Shown here in pieces: positions 1-11,895 of a stretch of DNA of 64,000 nt. This stretch comes from Loxodes magnus. Lineage: Eukaryota; Ciliophora; Karyorelictea; Loxodida; Loxodidae. The DNA lies in assembly GCA_946699065.1 (NCBI GenBank), contig CAMPDV010000043.1, positions 434,001-498,000 on the forward strand, written 5' to 3'. The position numbers and the translations under genes were made by a program. Below the pieces are notes generated by a model that saw nothing but the letters and a program-made list of their open reading frames with translations, searched no databases and had not been told where the DNA came from. Every line of letters starts with the position of its first letter. Position 1 is the stretch's first letter.

Positions 1-3000
1 TTATAACTCTAAATTAATATTTTCTTCTTCTTTCAAATTTTATTAATATTGGTAACTAGCATATTCCTCATTATTTTCCTATTCTCTTTAATTACTTTCT
101 TATTCTTTCTTTCTATTTAATAAATCTTAATTAAACATTTCTTGCTTTCGTTTATCCTTTTGATATTAAAAGATATCATATTCAGCTCTTTAATTAAAAT
201 CTTGGTCTAATAAGTCTTAGGTTTCTTGTTGATATTGCTTATTTGTTCATATCTAACTTGCACCCTGCTATTGAAGATATTCTTACATTGATTTATCGTT
301 CATAAACTAATCTACAAACTTTTAAACAACAATCTTCTTAGAACTTTCTTGCTCTTAATCACTTTCACTCTATATGTTTAATTTCCCTTTTAAAAACCAA
401 GTTGATTAATTAAATTGAGACAGATCTTACTATTAAATACTTTCAAATTGATTATTTATTTAATTTTACTAAAATCATGATTATTTATTCGTAGTTTATT
501 TATCTTCTTTATTCAATCTTTCATTTTATTTATTCTCCATACTTTTTTAAAACCAATTCGTTTGGTTTTTCTTAAATGCCTCTTTACTGTTGGTATAATC
601 TGTTTCCTTATTATATTTGTCTGAATTAAACCAAGCTGATTTATTTGTTTAAAATTGCCCTTTTTACTAAATATTATCGCTTTATTTATTTTACTTACTT
701 TTTTAAAACCAATTAGTCTAGTTTTTCCACGATTGATCTTCTTCAAAAGATTTTTAATTCTATTTATTAGATTTACCTTTCTAAAACCAAGCTGATTTGG
801 TCATTTGAGATAATTAGTTTTATTAAAACCAAGATGATTTGTTTATTTAAGACTTTTACTCAATCTTAAGTTATTTCTATTATTAGAAATACTCTTCAGC
901 TTTACTTATTTCTTAGTATAAAGTTACTAATTTGATCTTTCATTTCTTCTATTAATCTAAAACAAAGAAGATTTTGATTAGTTGATACAGTTTTATTATA
1001 ATTTAGGCTTTCTTTAGTAGCATAAAAAGCTATTTAAATGTGATTTCATTGTCCTAAGTTAAGTTATGCTCTTAAAGCATTTAATCAATTTTATCTTTAT
1101 TTTTACCTGAGAATTTCTTTGAAATTTTGATAAGAAAGCTGCTTTTTAGCATAGTACTTTGTTCTTTGTCGAAAGATAGAACATCTAGTATGTTCTGTTC
1201 ATCTGTCTAGAAATTTTCATTTTGCATAAAATTTAAGTTAAAGTCAAATCCATATCCTATAGCATGGATTAACTAATTTATGATATACTTATCAAGTTTC
1301 GTTATTGATCACATAAACTCTAAAATCTTCCCACAAGGGATTTTGCTTTGTCAGTTTCTCATTTTCTACATTGTGAATTTCATATCCATCTTTCTATTTT
1401 GAGCCATTTAATCAAACTGTTAAATAGCAAGGCAATCCAAAATGCCTATCTTTTTATTTTTCTATTTAAAAGTGTTTTCTTTCTCTTAGATTTCTATTAT
1501 TAGCTACTAAATATTATCTTTCGTTTCAGGTTTTAATAAGGTAAAAACATGCTGTAGAATTAACCTCTATTTTAGTCACTTTTAAGTATAAACTATAAGA
1601 TTTTCTACCTCATCTTCATGAGATAAAATAAAATCTATTTTTTTCATAAAGTCAACAGAGTCATTTTCTAAGGCAAACTAGAACTAAGTAAAGTTATCTA
1701 GAATGTATATCCTTTTAAACTCTTCAAATTCATTTTATAGCTACTCTAAACTTTGCTAAATTGCTTCAACTTCCTGCTTTTTCAACTCTAGGTTTTCTTT
1801 TAATAAATTTTGCTAATTATTCATATACAAAATTTAGGTTTGAAAATCCTCATATTACATATTTAATTTTTATTCCAGAATAAAAATTCTTTCCTTTAAA
1901 GTAGCGAACTAGGAAACTGCGTCTTTAGTAGTCTATTCATTTTATTCAAAGCTTGATTTATAAAAAGTTAACTTCTCTCTCAAAATATCATATATATTTA
2001 AAAAATCTTCTCTTAGCATATTAAAGTTTTCCTATAGCCATGTATTAGTTTCTTAATAATCCCCTAGTTTATTTTCTTAATCTTTTATTTTTTAGTCAGA
2101 ATTTTAGATTATTGTCTCTAGCTCTTATTTTTACTTGCTAATACATTCTTACGCTATGACTAATTAAGCCTATAATTCTGCTAGCTTTTAGGAGCTTTGT
2201 TTTTGTTATTCTTCTATATTAAACTAAAATTTTTCCTATTCTTTACTAATAAATTCTTTAAGGTTAAAGATCTTGATTTCATAATCTTCAATTGACATAT
2301 TTAATCTTTACTCTTAGCTAAATAAAATAGCTTTTTAATTATTAAATTTCTATTTTTTCTTTTCCATTTTTAATTTAAGCTACTAGTTCTCCTAAGAAAG
2401 CTACTAGCATTTCTCTGATAGACAATTTTACTATTCTTAAAATTCTCTAATAGTTTACTGGGCTGTCTTATTCTATATCTGCAATGTTTGTATTTGTAAA
2501 TTAAAGTTTTAAATTGATATTTCACTTTATTACTCTTATTCTTCAGTTTCATTCTTTTTTTCTTCTTTTTGTTAATCAGCTTAAATATTTTCTACAATTG
2601 GTTCTTAATAAACTTAGTTAAAAGTAGAATTGCTGCTTAATTCTCATTCCTGCTATTGCTTATCTTTTTCTAAGATTTACTCTTTTAACTTCTGCTTTTT
2701 CGTTTTATACTTCTGCTTAATTTCTTCCATTTCAGCCTTTGTGAGCTAATTTTGCAGGTTTAAATTTTTATTTTATTCTTGAAATGTTTTTATTTACTGC
2801 TGCAAATTCTCTTACACGCTTTGCTGTTCTTAGTAATCCTTTTTAAGTTAGGCTATTTCTTTTTCACTTTTTAGATTAGAAATTCTTAAGTTTTAATTTT
2901 AGTTTTCTCAATCCTAAATTTCCTTTTGCTTTTCTTCAAAAATTATATTAATTTGGTTGTGCTTTTCATGCAATATATCAATTTCCTGCTAGCATTTCTT

Positions 3001-6000
3001 CAACTTTTAGCTAAGATCTGTATATTCTTAGTTTTTTATGAATACCTCTATTTTAGAGTTTTCAAGATCTTATGCTAAATTTTTGCTTTTTTATCATTCT
3101 TATTTTAGCTATTCCTTTAGTTCATTGTTATTTTACTCTAATTAATTAATTTTGCTCTTTAATAGTTTCTTTACAGTAGAGCCTTGCTCAATAGATTAAG
3201 AAGTTAGTTCCTTAATTTGCTGCTGATATTCTTGGATTTGCTTATTCTTAGTTTCTATTACTTCTTTTAAGTTTTCTTGATTCTAATTTTCTATTACCTT
3301 TTCAGCTTATTCTGTTTCTAGTATAGTATCTAAGTTCTATTTCTCAAAGTTATACAATTTTTCACTTTTTTGAGACTCACTTAAGGATTTTCCTACAGAT
3401 TAACTTCTTAGATGTGTGCCTTTACTTAATTTGCTTATTGATTTGTTGAGATCTCCAAAATTCTGGGTTTTTTATTAGCTAGCTGTAGTTTCTGCAAGCT
3501 CATTAGGGAATTAAGAGTCATAAGACATAATGGAGTAAGAACTTTCTTCAAGATCCTTATCAATTTTAAGTTTGGTTTACATTTTCAGGGATTAAGGAGC
3601 TTACTTTTTCTTCTCCTTTTGAATAGCAGAAATAAGCTGCTTTATTATTTAATCTTTATTTTGGTTCTATAAATCTTTTAACTATATTTCTTCATTTTAA
3701 ACATTCTAAATCAACTGCTATGAAGAAAGTACCTGCTCTGGAGAATTTTCCAGATATGTTTATTTGCCTGTGAAATTTTGATTATATTCATTTATTTTGG
3801 CGTTATTCTCTGTTCTATTGTCATAAGTTTAAGTTTAATATTTATGAGGAGTGTTGCTTTAAGAAATAGTTTGTTTAATCATGTTATTCATTTGTTGCTT
3901 AACGTACTTTTACTCTTAATCAATGCTTTATTGCTTTTTAAAGCTAAATTATTACTCTGAATCTTTATTTTCTCTTCTCAGAATACTTTACTACTGCTAT
4001 TTTTATATAATAGGAATGGCTTTTATTTGCCTGATTGCTTGATGCTTTAATTGAGTTTATTAATTATAAAGATCCTTTTCAGCTCTCTGGTTTTATTGAA
4101 ATCGTTAGTTTTAAAGATTCTCGAAACTTTTTTCAGTGTATGTTTCTTCTGGAAACGTGTCATTTGCTTAATTTTTTAAGCTTTGAAGACTTATTTTATC
4201 AATCTAAGTTAAATCTATAGCTTTAGGGTTTATATTGGATTTCTGTTTATACTAATTTGGCTCCTTAATTATTTACTGTTTCATGCTTTATGTTTCTGCT
4301 TTCTCAGTAAAGAAAATGTTTTAGTCCTTATCTTAAGTAAATTGTTCTGAACGATTTTATACTTTTTTGAAATTTTCCTTTGTTTTGTTAGTTTTCAAAT
4401 CATGGAATTCTATTGGCTTAGTAAATGTTCAGCTTTTTTGATTAGAACTAGAGTTATTTTCTTAAGAAGGAATAATCTCTTCACTAATTTTTTATTGAAG
4501 CATGCTCTAATCTATTTCATTTCTTTCTTAATTTAAAAAAAAGGAATTATGTTCAATGACACTATTGGAAGATAGTTGGTTAATATACATTTTTTCATCG
4601 ATTAAGTTAATTTAATTGTCAAATGAGTCATTTAACTCTTCATAGCTGCCTAATTAAAGTTGCTCCTTTTTTTAATCTTCCTAATCTTTATTCTCTTACT
4701 ATTAAAAATGTACCCTTTAAACTTTAACGTTTTGATGATCCTGGTCATAATCATTTTCATCAACATTTTCTTTGAACTCATCTTCAGACTCATGATTATC
4801 ATAAGTTTTAAGAAAAACACTGCTTTTAGAAGTTTATTACTGATATCTAAATTATTACTATGTACTCTCTTTGTGAGGGGAAGTACTTACTGATCTAAAT
4901 TTATTTGATTTATCCTTGATTTACACTTAACGAATTCCAAACAAATTATTCTTCTATTTAACTTGGTAAGTCTTTTATTTTTAGACTTTAGACTAATCCT
5001 CTTTGAAGTTCTTTATGTTTTATAAAGATCCAGGAATCTTTGAAAACTATTATTTGATTAATTCTAATTAAGCTTTTCTCTTTAGCAATGGAGATTCGCG
5101 CTGTAAAATAATATATTCGCTCTCTGAATTAAGATTATATGTTGTCTATTGGATGATCTAGCTTTTCTGAGCCTAGTTAAGTAGTTATATTATTTTAAGG
5201 TTTTTACAATAGTCAACTGCCATTTTTCCACTATAATCTCTAAGCCATACCTAAGCATTTGACTTTATCAATAAACGAGCTACCTTATGTTTTTTCTACT
5301 AAATTGCATAATGCAAAGCTGTTTTTTGCTCAAAATCTACAGCGTTAATGTCAGTCTCTTTAGCTATGAGAAGTTTAACTATTTCTACTTGATTTTCCTC
5401 TTCGCTAAAAATAGAGTAATGAAGAGCAGTTTTTTCTTTATTATCCTTCATAAAGACTAGCTATCTACAGCAGCTTATTAAATACTAGATTATCTCTAAA
5501 CTATTTCCACAAACTGCTATGTGAAGAGCTGTTCTTCCTAAACTATCTTAGGCTGTAATATCGCACTACTACTTTACCCTAAAGGATAGTAAAGCTTCCA
5601 CATTCTGGAACTTCTAATTTTAGCAAGCGAGATGGAGAGGAGTACTTAGATGTCTATCTCTAGCATTAATATTCCATCCTAACTACCCTAAGTTCCAAAC
5701 TATTTATTTATCAGCATCTCTACATGCAATATGCAAAGCGGTTTTTTTAGTAGAGTCAACAGCCTGCTTGCATTTTTAAACTCCTACTTTATGTATGAAT
5801 TCTAATAACTTGGACAGATTGTTTTAAGAAGTGAAGTAGAAAAGAGGTTCAAGCTAATAGTTACTTTCATTGAAAGCTAAGTTCTTCATATTTTTAAATT
5901 TGTACAGCTTTTAGAACTATTACTAAGCTTATTGCTGGAAGTTATTGCTTCACCCTTAATTTGTCATTTCTTTAAACTTATCTTGAAATTCAGGTTCAAA

Positions 6001-6111
6001 CATTATAACTGTTAGTTCCTCCATGTTAAGGTCTTTCATCTAAAAGTTAGGCCTTTTTAGCTTATTAATTACATGCGAAGAAGCATAAGTCTAATTTTCT
6101 TAGGATCACAT
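1..6111 (-). CDS. Giant ankyrin-repeat/coiled-coil protein with WF-motif repeats, 3' end beyond window
   Basis: An uninterrupted reading frame of 2,037 codons runs to the left edge when TAA/TAG are read as Gln and TGA as Trp; no intron is needed. From the N-terminus: residues ~115-315 hold about six ankyrin repeats, with TALH(I/Y) starts such as KTALHIACRDAD, GRTALHIAV and KTALHYAI. Residues ~315-850 are Gln/Ser/Asn-rich and probably disordered. Residues ~880-1500 are long charged heptad-like coiled coil. A more ordered helical stretch without a recognised family follows (~1500-1730). Residues ~1757-1905 carry seven short Trp-Phe motifs (separate entry). The start is the ATG at 6111, with an in-frame TGA upstream near 6207; its second codon is TGA, and the next Met is at 6039, so the start is moderately sure. 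About a dozen in-frame TGAs are read as Trp. Family unknown; a scaffold role is only inferred from the domains. Confidence 0.85.
385..840 (-). repeat. Seven-copy WF motif repeat within the ankyrin/coiled-coil protein
   Basis: Read on the minus strand from 840 downward, the protein repeats a short core of Ser/Thr/Asn-Trp-Phe, usually followed by Gln and a basic or polar tail: KSSWFQQNQ, KSAWFQKGK, TNWFQKSK, KSAWFNSDK, TNWFQKSM, SWFQQNQ and STWFLKGK. On the plus strand the DNA echo is the recurring word aaaaccaa, at about 391, 551, 628, 707, 785 and 824. Spacing is irregular (roughly 40-90 nt) and filled with Lys/Asn/Gln. This looks like an array of short linear binding motifs in a disordered tail rather than a folded repeat. 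I do not recognise the motif. Confidence 0.8.
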
Positions 6112-6514
6112 TTAAGTTCTAATGTTGTTTAAATTTAAGAAAATTAACTTACTTTCTAATTACTTTCCCTTAAGTAAACTCTAACTCTAAGTCCAATTTA
6201 TTAGTAATCAAATAGTACTCTAACTTAAGTAGCTTATATTCCTAAATATATAATGATTATTTAGATACAGAAGTCATTAGAATATACGTTATTAGAGTTT
6301 GGATATAACTCATAAGGTAACTTAAAATATGAGCATTAAGCAGAAATAATATTAGTGTACTGTTAGCTTTATTAGCTAAATACTTTAATGAATATATTAG
6401 TAGATTAATTACACTTTCAGAGTATATGTAACAGAAACGCTTTAACTATATTATCATACTAGTTTACTTTATGACTAGAAGTACTAGGAAGTTATATTTC
6501 ATATAAATAGAAAA
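6112..6514. other. Divergent intergenic region
   Basis: AT-rich spacer between two genes transcribed away from each other (minus-strand gene starting at 6111, plus-strand gene starting at 6515). It presumably holds both promoters. I see no clear motif, RNA gene or conserved reading frame in it. Confidence 0.5.
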
Positions 6515-7540
6515 ATGAAATTAAGATTAGAGTCTTAAGAAATAAATTAAAAGGCAAGAAATGAAATAATATAGTAGTATGTGCAATAGAATGAGAAGAT
6601 ACCTTATTAATCCCCTAGAAACGTTTTAACAAATCGTAATAGATGTGTTAGAACTTTCCCACAATGCTTAATAAAGCAAAATTAAAGAATTAGAGATTAT
6701 ATTCAAAATCCAGATAGCTAGTAAGAAAACTCTAAGCTTCTATAAAGGTAGTTTAAAGTAAGCAATTTCAAAGGTTGAACATCTTAGTTTTAGGATAAAC
6801 AGTTAGATTTTCAATATTAAAGCAAAGAAAGCGATGCTTATTTGAATTCTGAGCCTAATGAGGACAACAAGAATTCATAAAGGGCCTTTGATGTAGAGTA
6901 TGATGAATTGTATATATAAAAAGAGTATCATTAAAGATCTTAAACTCCAGCTCCTACCCAAATGCCTAGATATGCTTAACTTAAAGATGATCATGTTTAA
7001 ATTTTCCTTTAATAAAAGTAAAAACAGTAGTAGGGGCAGAAAATATAGATACCTAAACGTGAATATGCTGATTATGCTATTGGTAGTAAAAATTACTATC
7101 AAAAAATAAAAAATCCACTTTTTAAGCCTTAAACAGTGAGATTATCAACAAGAAGCACAATTAGAGTGCATTTAAGAGATGATCAATGAACTACAGCAAA
7201 TATTCCAATCAAAGAATCTTAATAAATATAACCCAGTTAATAAAGATGTTAAACAGCAACTCAAACAAAATCATCACTTGGAAATATTGTCTAGCGCATA
7301 AACCAGCTTTTTATTAGTAGAAATGATAAACTAAATTAATAGTCTAAACCTTAGTAGTTCGGAATAAGCTCTCCTAAGAATTCAGTTTTGAGTAAAAAAA
7401 AATTCACAAAACTCATTGCAAATCCTATAAAAACATAATAAGAGAAGGAAGAAATACTAAGGATAATAAACAAGTAGCCAAAAATAAAGCACACACTAGG
7501 AGATAAATTACTTTTACTACAGGTGTTTAAAGAAGGATGA
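6515..7540 (+). CDS. Basic Gln-rich orphan protein (341 aa)
   Basis: One open frame from ATG 6515 to TGA 7538-7540 in the recoded reading. The protein begins MKLRLESQEINQKARNE and is rich in Lys, Arg, Gln and Ser. Short Pro/Arg patches such as IPYQSPRNV and PAPTQMPRY suggest a mostly disordered chain with phosphorylatable sites. Two in-frame TGAs (near 6776 and 7187) are read as Trp. No domain is recognised. The next gene starts 255 nt downstream on the same strand, and the LRR frame there has its own in-frame TGA upstream of its ATG, so the two are taken as separate genes. The ORF composition (coding-like codons, fewer A/T runs) supports a real gene, but no homologue is known to me. Confidence 0.6.
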
Positions 7541-7795
7541 TAAAGAAAGCAAAAGCTTTTAAATATAATAATACATATAATATCATATTAAGTTACTTTT
7601 ATTACCTTATTATCAACTTCTTTAGATCTACTTCCTTATTTTTAATTACGAGAGTAGAAGAGGACTTAACTTTCATTTTGAAACGTAAAATTTAGAAGTA
7701 GATAAAGTGTTAAAGAGAGTTTCTCTTTAGAGACTAATATAAATATATAAACTTTAAAGTGAAGATACTGGTAATGAGTTTAGAAATAATATTAA

Positions 7796-10700
7796 ATGGA
7801 ATATTAAAATATTAAAAAGAAACAAGATCAAAAGGAAGGAAACAACAGTTTACCTTTCATTCCTAGGAAGATGATAAATCCTTCTGTTATAGTAACTTAA
7901 AACCTAAAAAGGAATTATAAACAGAAACTTGAATATTATAAGAAACTGCATGATTAGAAGGGATATAAAGATTTACTTGTAAAATAATCTTCTACTAGAA
8001 GATATCCTGGCAGTACTTTAGAATAATTAAACTTTGTAGGCTTAAACGCCAAGAAAACATACTATAGAAATTATCATGGACTTAATAAAATTTCAGATCA
8101 AAATAGCTTTAATAAACTCGAAAACTCAGCGTTTACAGAGTATTAAATTAAGTTAAAAGAATTAAATTTACCTCCACATCCAATGGGTATAGTTAGAAAT
8201 AAAGGACATGATTAAATAATTGAAATAGGAGGTATGAATATTGGAAATAATTATGCTAGTGCTTTGATTCAAAGTTTAAAGAGAGTGCCTAAAATTTAAA
8301 GCTTAAACTTAAAAGATAATGGAATATCTGATGAAAATTTACAGCAATTGCTATTGTCATTGAAACCTGCTGATATTTTAATTTTGAATTTAATTAACAA
8401 TAGAATAGAAAAAGGAACTATCATGATTCTTAACAAACTACTACTTGATCCATACTGCTCATTATAGATTTTAAAATTGAGTAGGAATAAATTATAAGAC
8501 AGAAATATAAAAATGCTTTAAGATGCTTTAGAGTAAAATTAAACTTTGACTGAGATGGATTTGGGAAGAAATATGATTACAGAGGTTGGAGCAATTCATC
8601 TTGGGAAATTTATATCTAGCAGTTTTACTTTAAACTCTCTAGATCTTAGTTGAAACAAAATAAAAGGAAAAGGAGCTATAGTACTTTTTCAAAGTATTAA
8701 GGAATGCCAAAACTTGAAATATTTAGATCTTTCATGAAATAATTTGGCTCAAATAGATGAGATAGAAATAGCTAATTTAATAGCAGATTGCTTTGAATAG
8801 AATTTATCTTTGTTTCATGTCAGTATTGCCCATAATCATTTTACTAGAGAAGCCATAGCTATTATGAGTAGTAAACTAAATGATAACAAGTCTTTATATG
8901 GACTACATGTAGAAGGTAATGAAGGATATACTGATGCTTTTAGTTTTTTAATACCTGAACAGGAGGCAAAAAATGTATGTCTTGGAATTCTAAACAGGAA
9001 GCAGACAAGAGTATTTAATAAGACTGTTTCTGGGTATTTTTCAACAAGAATGTCTCCAGAATTTTTTTTAGTGAATTCCTAAAGTCAACAAGACCAAGAT
9101 TTACCATATGTTCAATCTTAATCGCCATAAGGATAATCTCCTGTTAATACTTAAGAAGAAGGCTTTTTATCTTGCTGCTGAGTGTGCTAAAAGTGGGAAG
9201 AGGTGACTTTTAAATGAAAACCTGGGAAATCTGGTGATTTTGATTCAGAGCCTCTGTTCATTCATTTAGAAGTTGATAATTTTAATTTCTCATTTATGCC
9301 TAAAAACTCTTAAGGATATTACGAAGTAAAAAGAATGGTTCCACCTGGTTTTAATAAGTTCTTTTACAGCTTTGATGGACAAATAGCACTCAATGATTAA
9401 AAGCCCAAAGTGTTTTTCCCTTTTTAAGGAACTTACATTTATTATGATGACATTGAAAAGAGAATTTAAACTGATGATGTTAATCAAATTTAAATCATTC
9501 AAAGTGAAACATAAATCACTCCTTCCACTTTGCCTTCTTTGAAGCCACGTGATCGAGGGCCTTAGTATAACTTTGTTAAAGTAGTAGTAAAAAAATAATG
9601 GAAGCTTGAAGAAAGTATTTTCAAAGATTATAAATTTGATAATGAAAAATTAATTGATAAGTGTTTTGAGTTTGATTGGAGCTGCTCAAAAATACCTAGA
9701 CTTATTAAAGATGAAAATGAGCTGAATTTAGCAAAAGAAATACTAAGAAAGGTCTATGTACATATTAAAGAGACTTATAAATACTTTGCTGGACTCTCTA
9801 ATATTAAAGGAGTTTCATCTATTTCATAAAATGCTATTACTGAGGTTGCTAATGAGTGTAACCTTCTAGATAGTAGATTTAGGCTTAAAGATTTAGATTT
9901 CTAATTTATTTCTTCAAACTAAGTTGAAGATAAAAAGAACCCTAGATTACCGTAGAATGCTTTGGTAAGATATTAATGAATGGAGCTTTTTGTGAGAATA
10001 GCTTTAGATAAATTCTTAAAATGTAATTTTTTATTCAGCTGGAACATATCAAATACCTTCATAAGCTGTAAAGGCTATTTTCGACCAAGATTTACTTCGT
10101 CCAATGGAAGAATATGATTCAAATCACTGGAGATGAGGAATATATATTTGCGAAGAAATAGATAATGTATATAAGTAGTATGAAGCTATTTTGAAAGCAA
10201 TCTACTTTAAGTATAGCGGGATGAAAGCTTTGCCAGGAAAGCCTAAGTAAGTTATAATTCAGATTTATGTGCTTGGAAGAATTTGAACAACTCTGTAACG
10301 ACTCAAATATATTAACTGAATCATTTCCAGTCAGAGAAATTGGAACTTGCTTTAATTAAGCAATGATGACATAAGTTGATGAAATTAATTATGATAGACA
10401 CTTTTAAATGCAGTTCATAGAATTCATTGAAGCTCTTGCAAGAGCAGCAGAATTGGCAAATATTTAGACTCCTGTTATAGCTAAAGCAGCTCAAACCAAT
10501 TCTAAGAAGTTTTAAATTATAGGGTTGTTAAAAGAAGATGCTTCTTAATTTCCTTTATATAGAAAAATAGAAAACTTATTCCCTCACTTAATTACTGCGT
10601 GCAATTCAAGCTTTAGAGATTAATTTTCATGACCTAAAGATTGTCCTTTCTTCGCAGACGAATCACACCCTCTCTTTACTAAAATAGGAAAGAAAAATTC

Positions 10701-11151
10701 TGGTAATTATAACGAGACTGAATCACAAGAAACTTAATAAACAGAAATCTTCTAAAGTCCTTCTATCAGTTAAATTACGTCACCTAAAATTACATATCCA
10801 AAGTAATCATCAAAACGAACTTCCTCAGTGTTCATGAAAGGAGAAGTTTTAGCAAAAAGTAATAACAGTTCAATAAACTCACCTATAATGACCAAAGAAA
10901 GTGTATTTGAATAACTTTTAATTGATATTTTACGAATTGAGACTCTACTTGTAATTTTGACATAACTAACACTTAACATCAAGCCAATAATATCAATAAG
11001 CTCTGATGCAAATATCTTAATTATAGTTCCCTATAATAACAATCCTGCTTCTATATTTTTTACTATCTAGTCCTCTTTTATCTGCTTTATTGTTTTATTT
11101 ATATTAAACAATATTTCATCTTATTTAAAATTGGTTTTTTAGGGCAAATGA
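7796..11151 (+). CDS. RNI-type leucine-rich-repeat protein, two 16-nt introns
   Basis: The frame opens at ATG 7796 (in-frame TGA just upstream). Residues ~140-380 form about eight ribonuclease-inhibitor-type LRRs, including LDLSWNKIKGKGA and LDLSWNNLAQID; both Trp are TGA, exactly where this repeat wants a large residue. After a linker with a CCWVCQKW segment (residues ~455-460), a conserved C-terminal region contains NALVRYQWMELFVRIALDKF, IDNVYKQYEAILKAIYFKYSG and FIEFIEALARAAELA, a signature I associate with protist LRR proteins. That region is continuous only after removing introns at 10023-10038 and 10247-10262. Coding character fades after about 10985, while the first in-frame TGA is at 11149, so the last ~50 residues are doubtful. 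Function unknown; LRRs imply protein binding. Confidence 0.82.
10023..10038 (+). other. 16-nt intron (gtaattttttattcag)
   Basis: GT...AG intron in the LRR gene. Removing it joins DKFLK to SGTYQIPSQAVKAIF and shifts the frame as the conserved protein requires (length is 1 modulo 3). Confidence 0.9.
10247..10262 (+). other. 16-nt intron (gtaagttataattcag)
   Basis: GT...AG intron in the LRR gene. Removing it joins ALPGKPK to FMCLEEFEQLC, restoring the conserved C-terminal frame (length is 1 modulo 3). Confidence 0.9.
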
Positions 11152-11895
11152 ATAAAAAGAAACAATAGAATCAAGAAATTTCAATTATTTTAATACAATA
11201 TATTCTTATCACTTAGTCTTGCTGCGTTTCTTACATTAATGCATTTAATATTAGCTATTCTATTAAAATATTAATACAGTTATTCAATAACTAAAATAAG
11301 TCAAAATTAAATAACCAATTAGTTAATTTTAACATATGCAAGTAGACTAGAAACTATTAGTTATGTTATTTCATAGTCATTATTTAAAAGTAGATAGTAT
11401 TTAAATTAATACTATTTCTTTTCTATATTTTGACTTCCCCTTCTTTTGTACAGTCGCAATCCTTTTTCTATTACTACCTGCTTTTAATAAGATAGTATAT
11501 TTAAATTAGTAACAAATTGTATAGTATTGGCTATTAATAGATCTTAAGTAACTATTATAATTAAAGCTTCATGTCTATTATTTATAATAATAAGAAGTGA
11601 TATATAATACTCATTCTTATTTTAGTCCTATAGCTTATTATAACTTTTAGCAGCCTAGCAAATATAGATGCTTTATTTAATATTGATAGATTAATTTATT
11701 AAACTATAAAGGCTATATAAGTATTAGACACTTTTAAAAGCATTGCTAAAGATAGCTCTGCTACTTAATTCTAAATATACTATAAACATATGATAATTTA
11801 GGTATGATAATTCTTATTAAAACCTACAAAATTTTTTTAAAGGTTATAACTAATTCAATTCATTCTGAGTTATTATTACATTTTATAATTATATT
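11152..11895. other. Convergent intergenic region
   Basis: AT-rich DNA between the 3' ends of the LRR gene (+) and the WNK-like gene (-). No gene, RNA or repeat recognised; both flanking stop positions are uncertain, so the boundaries are approximate. Confidence 0.4.
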
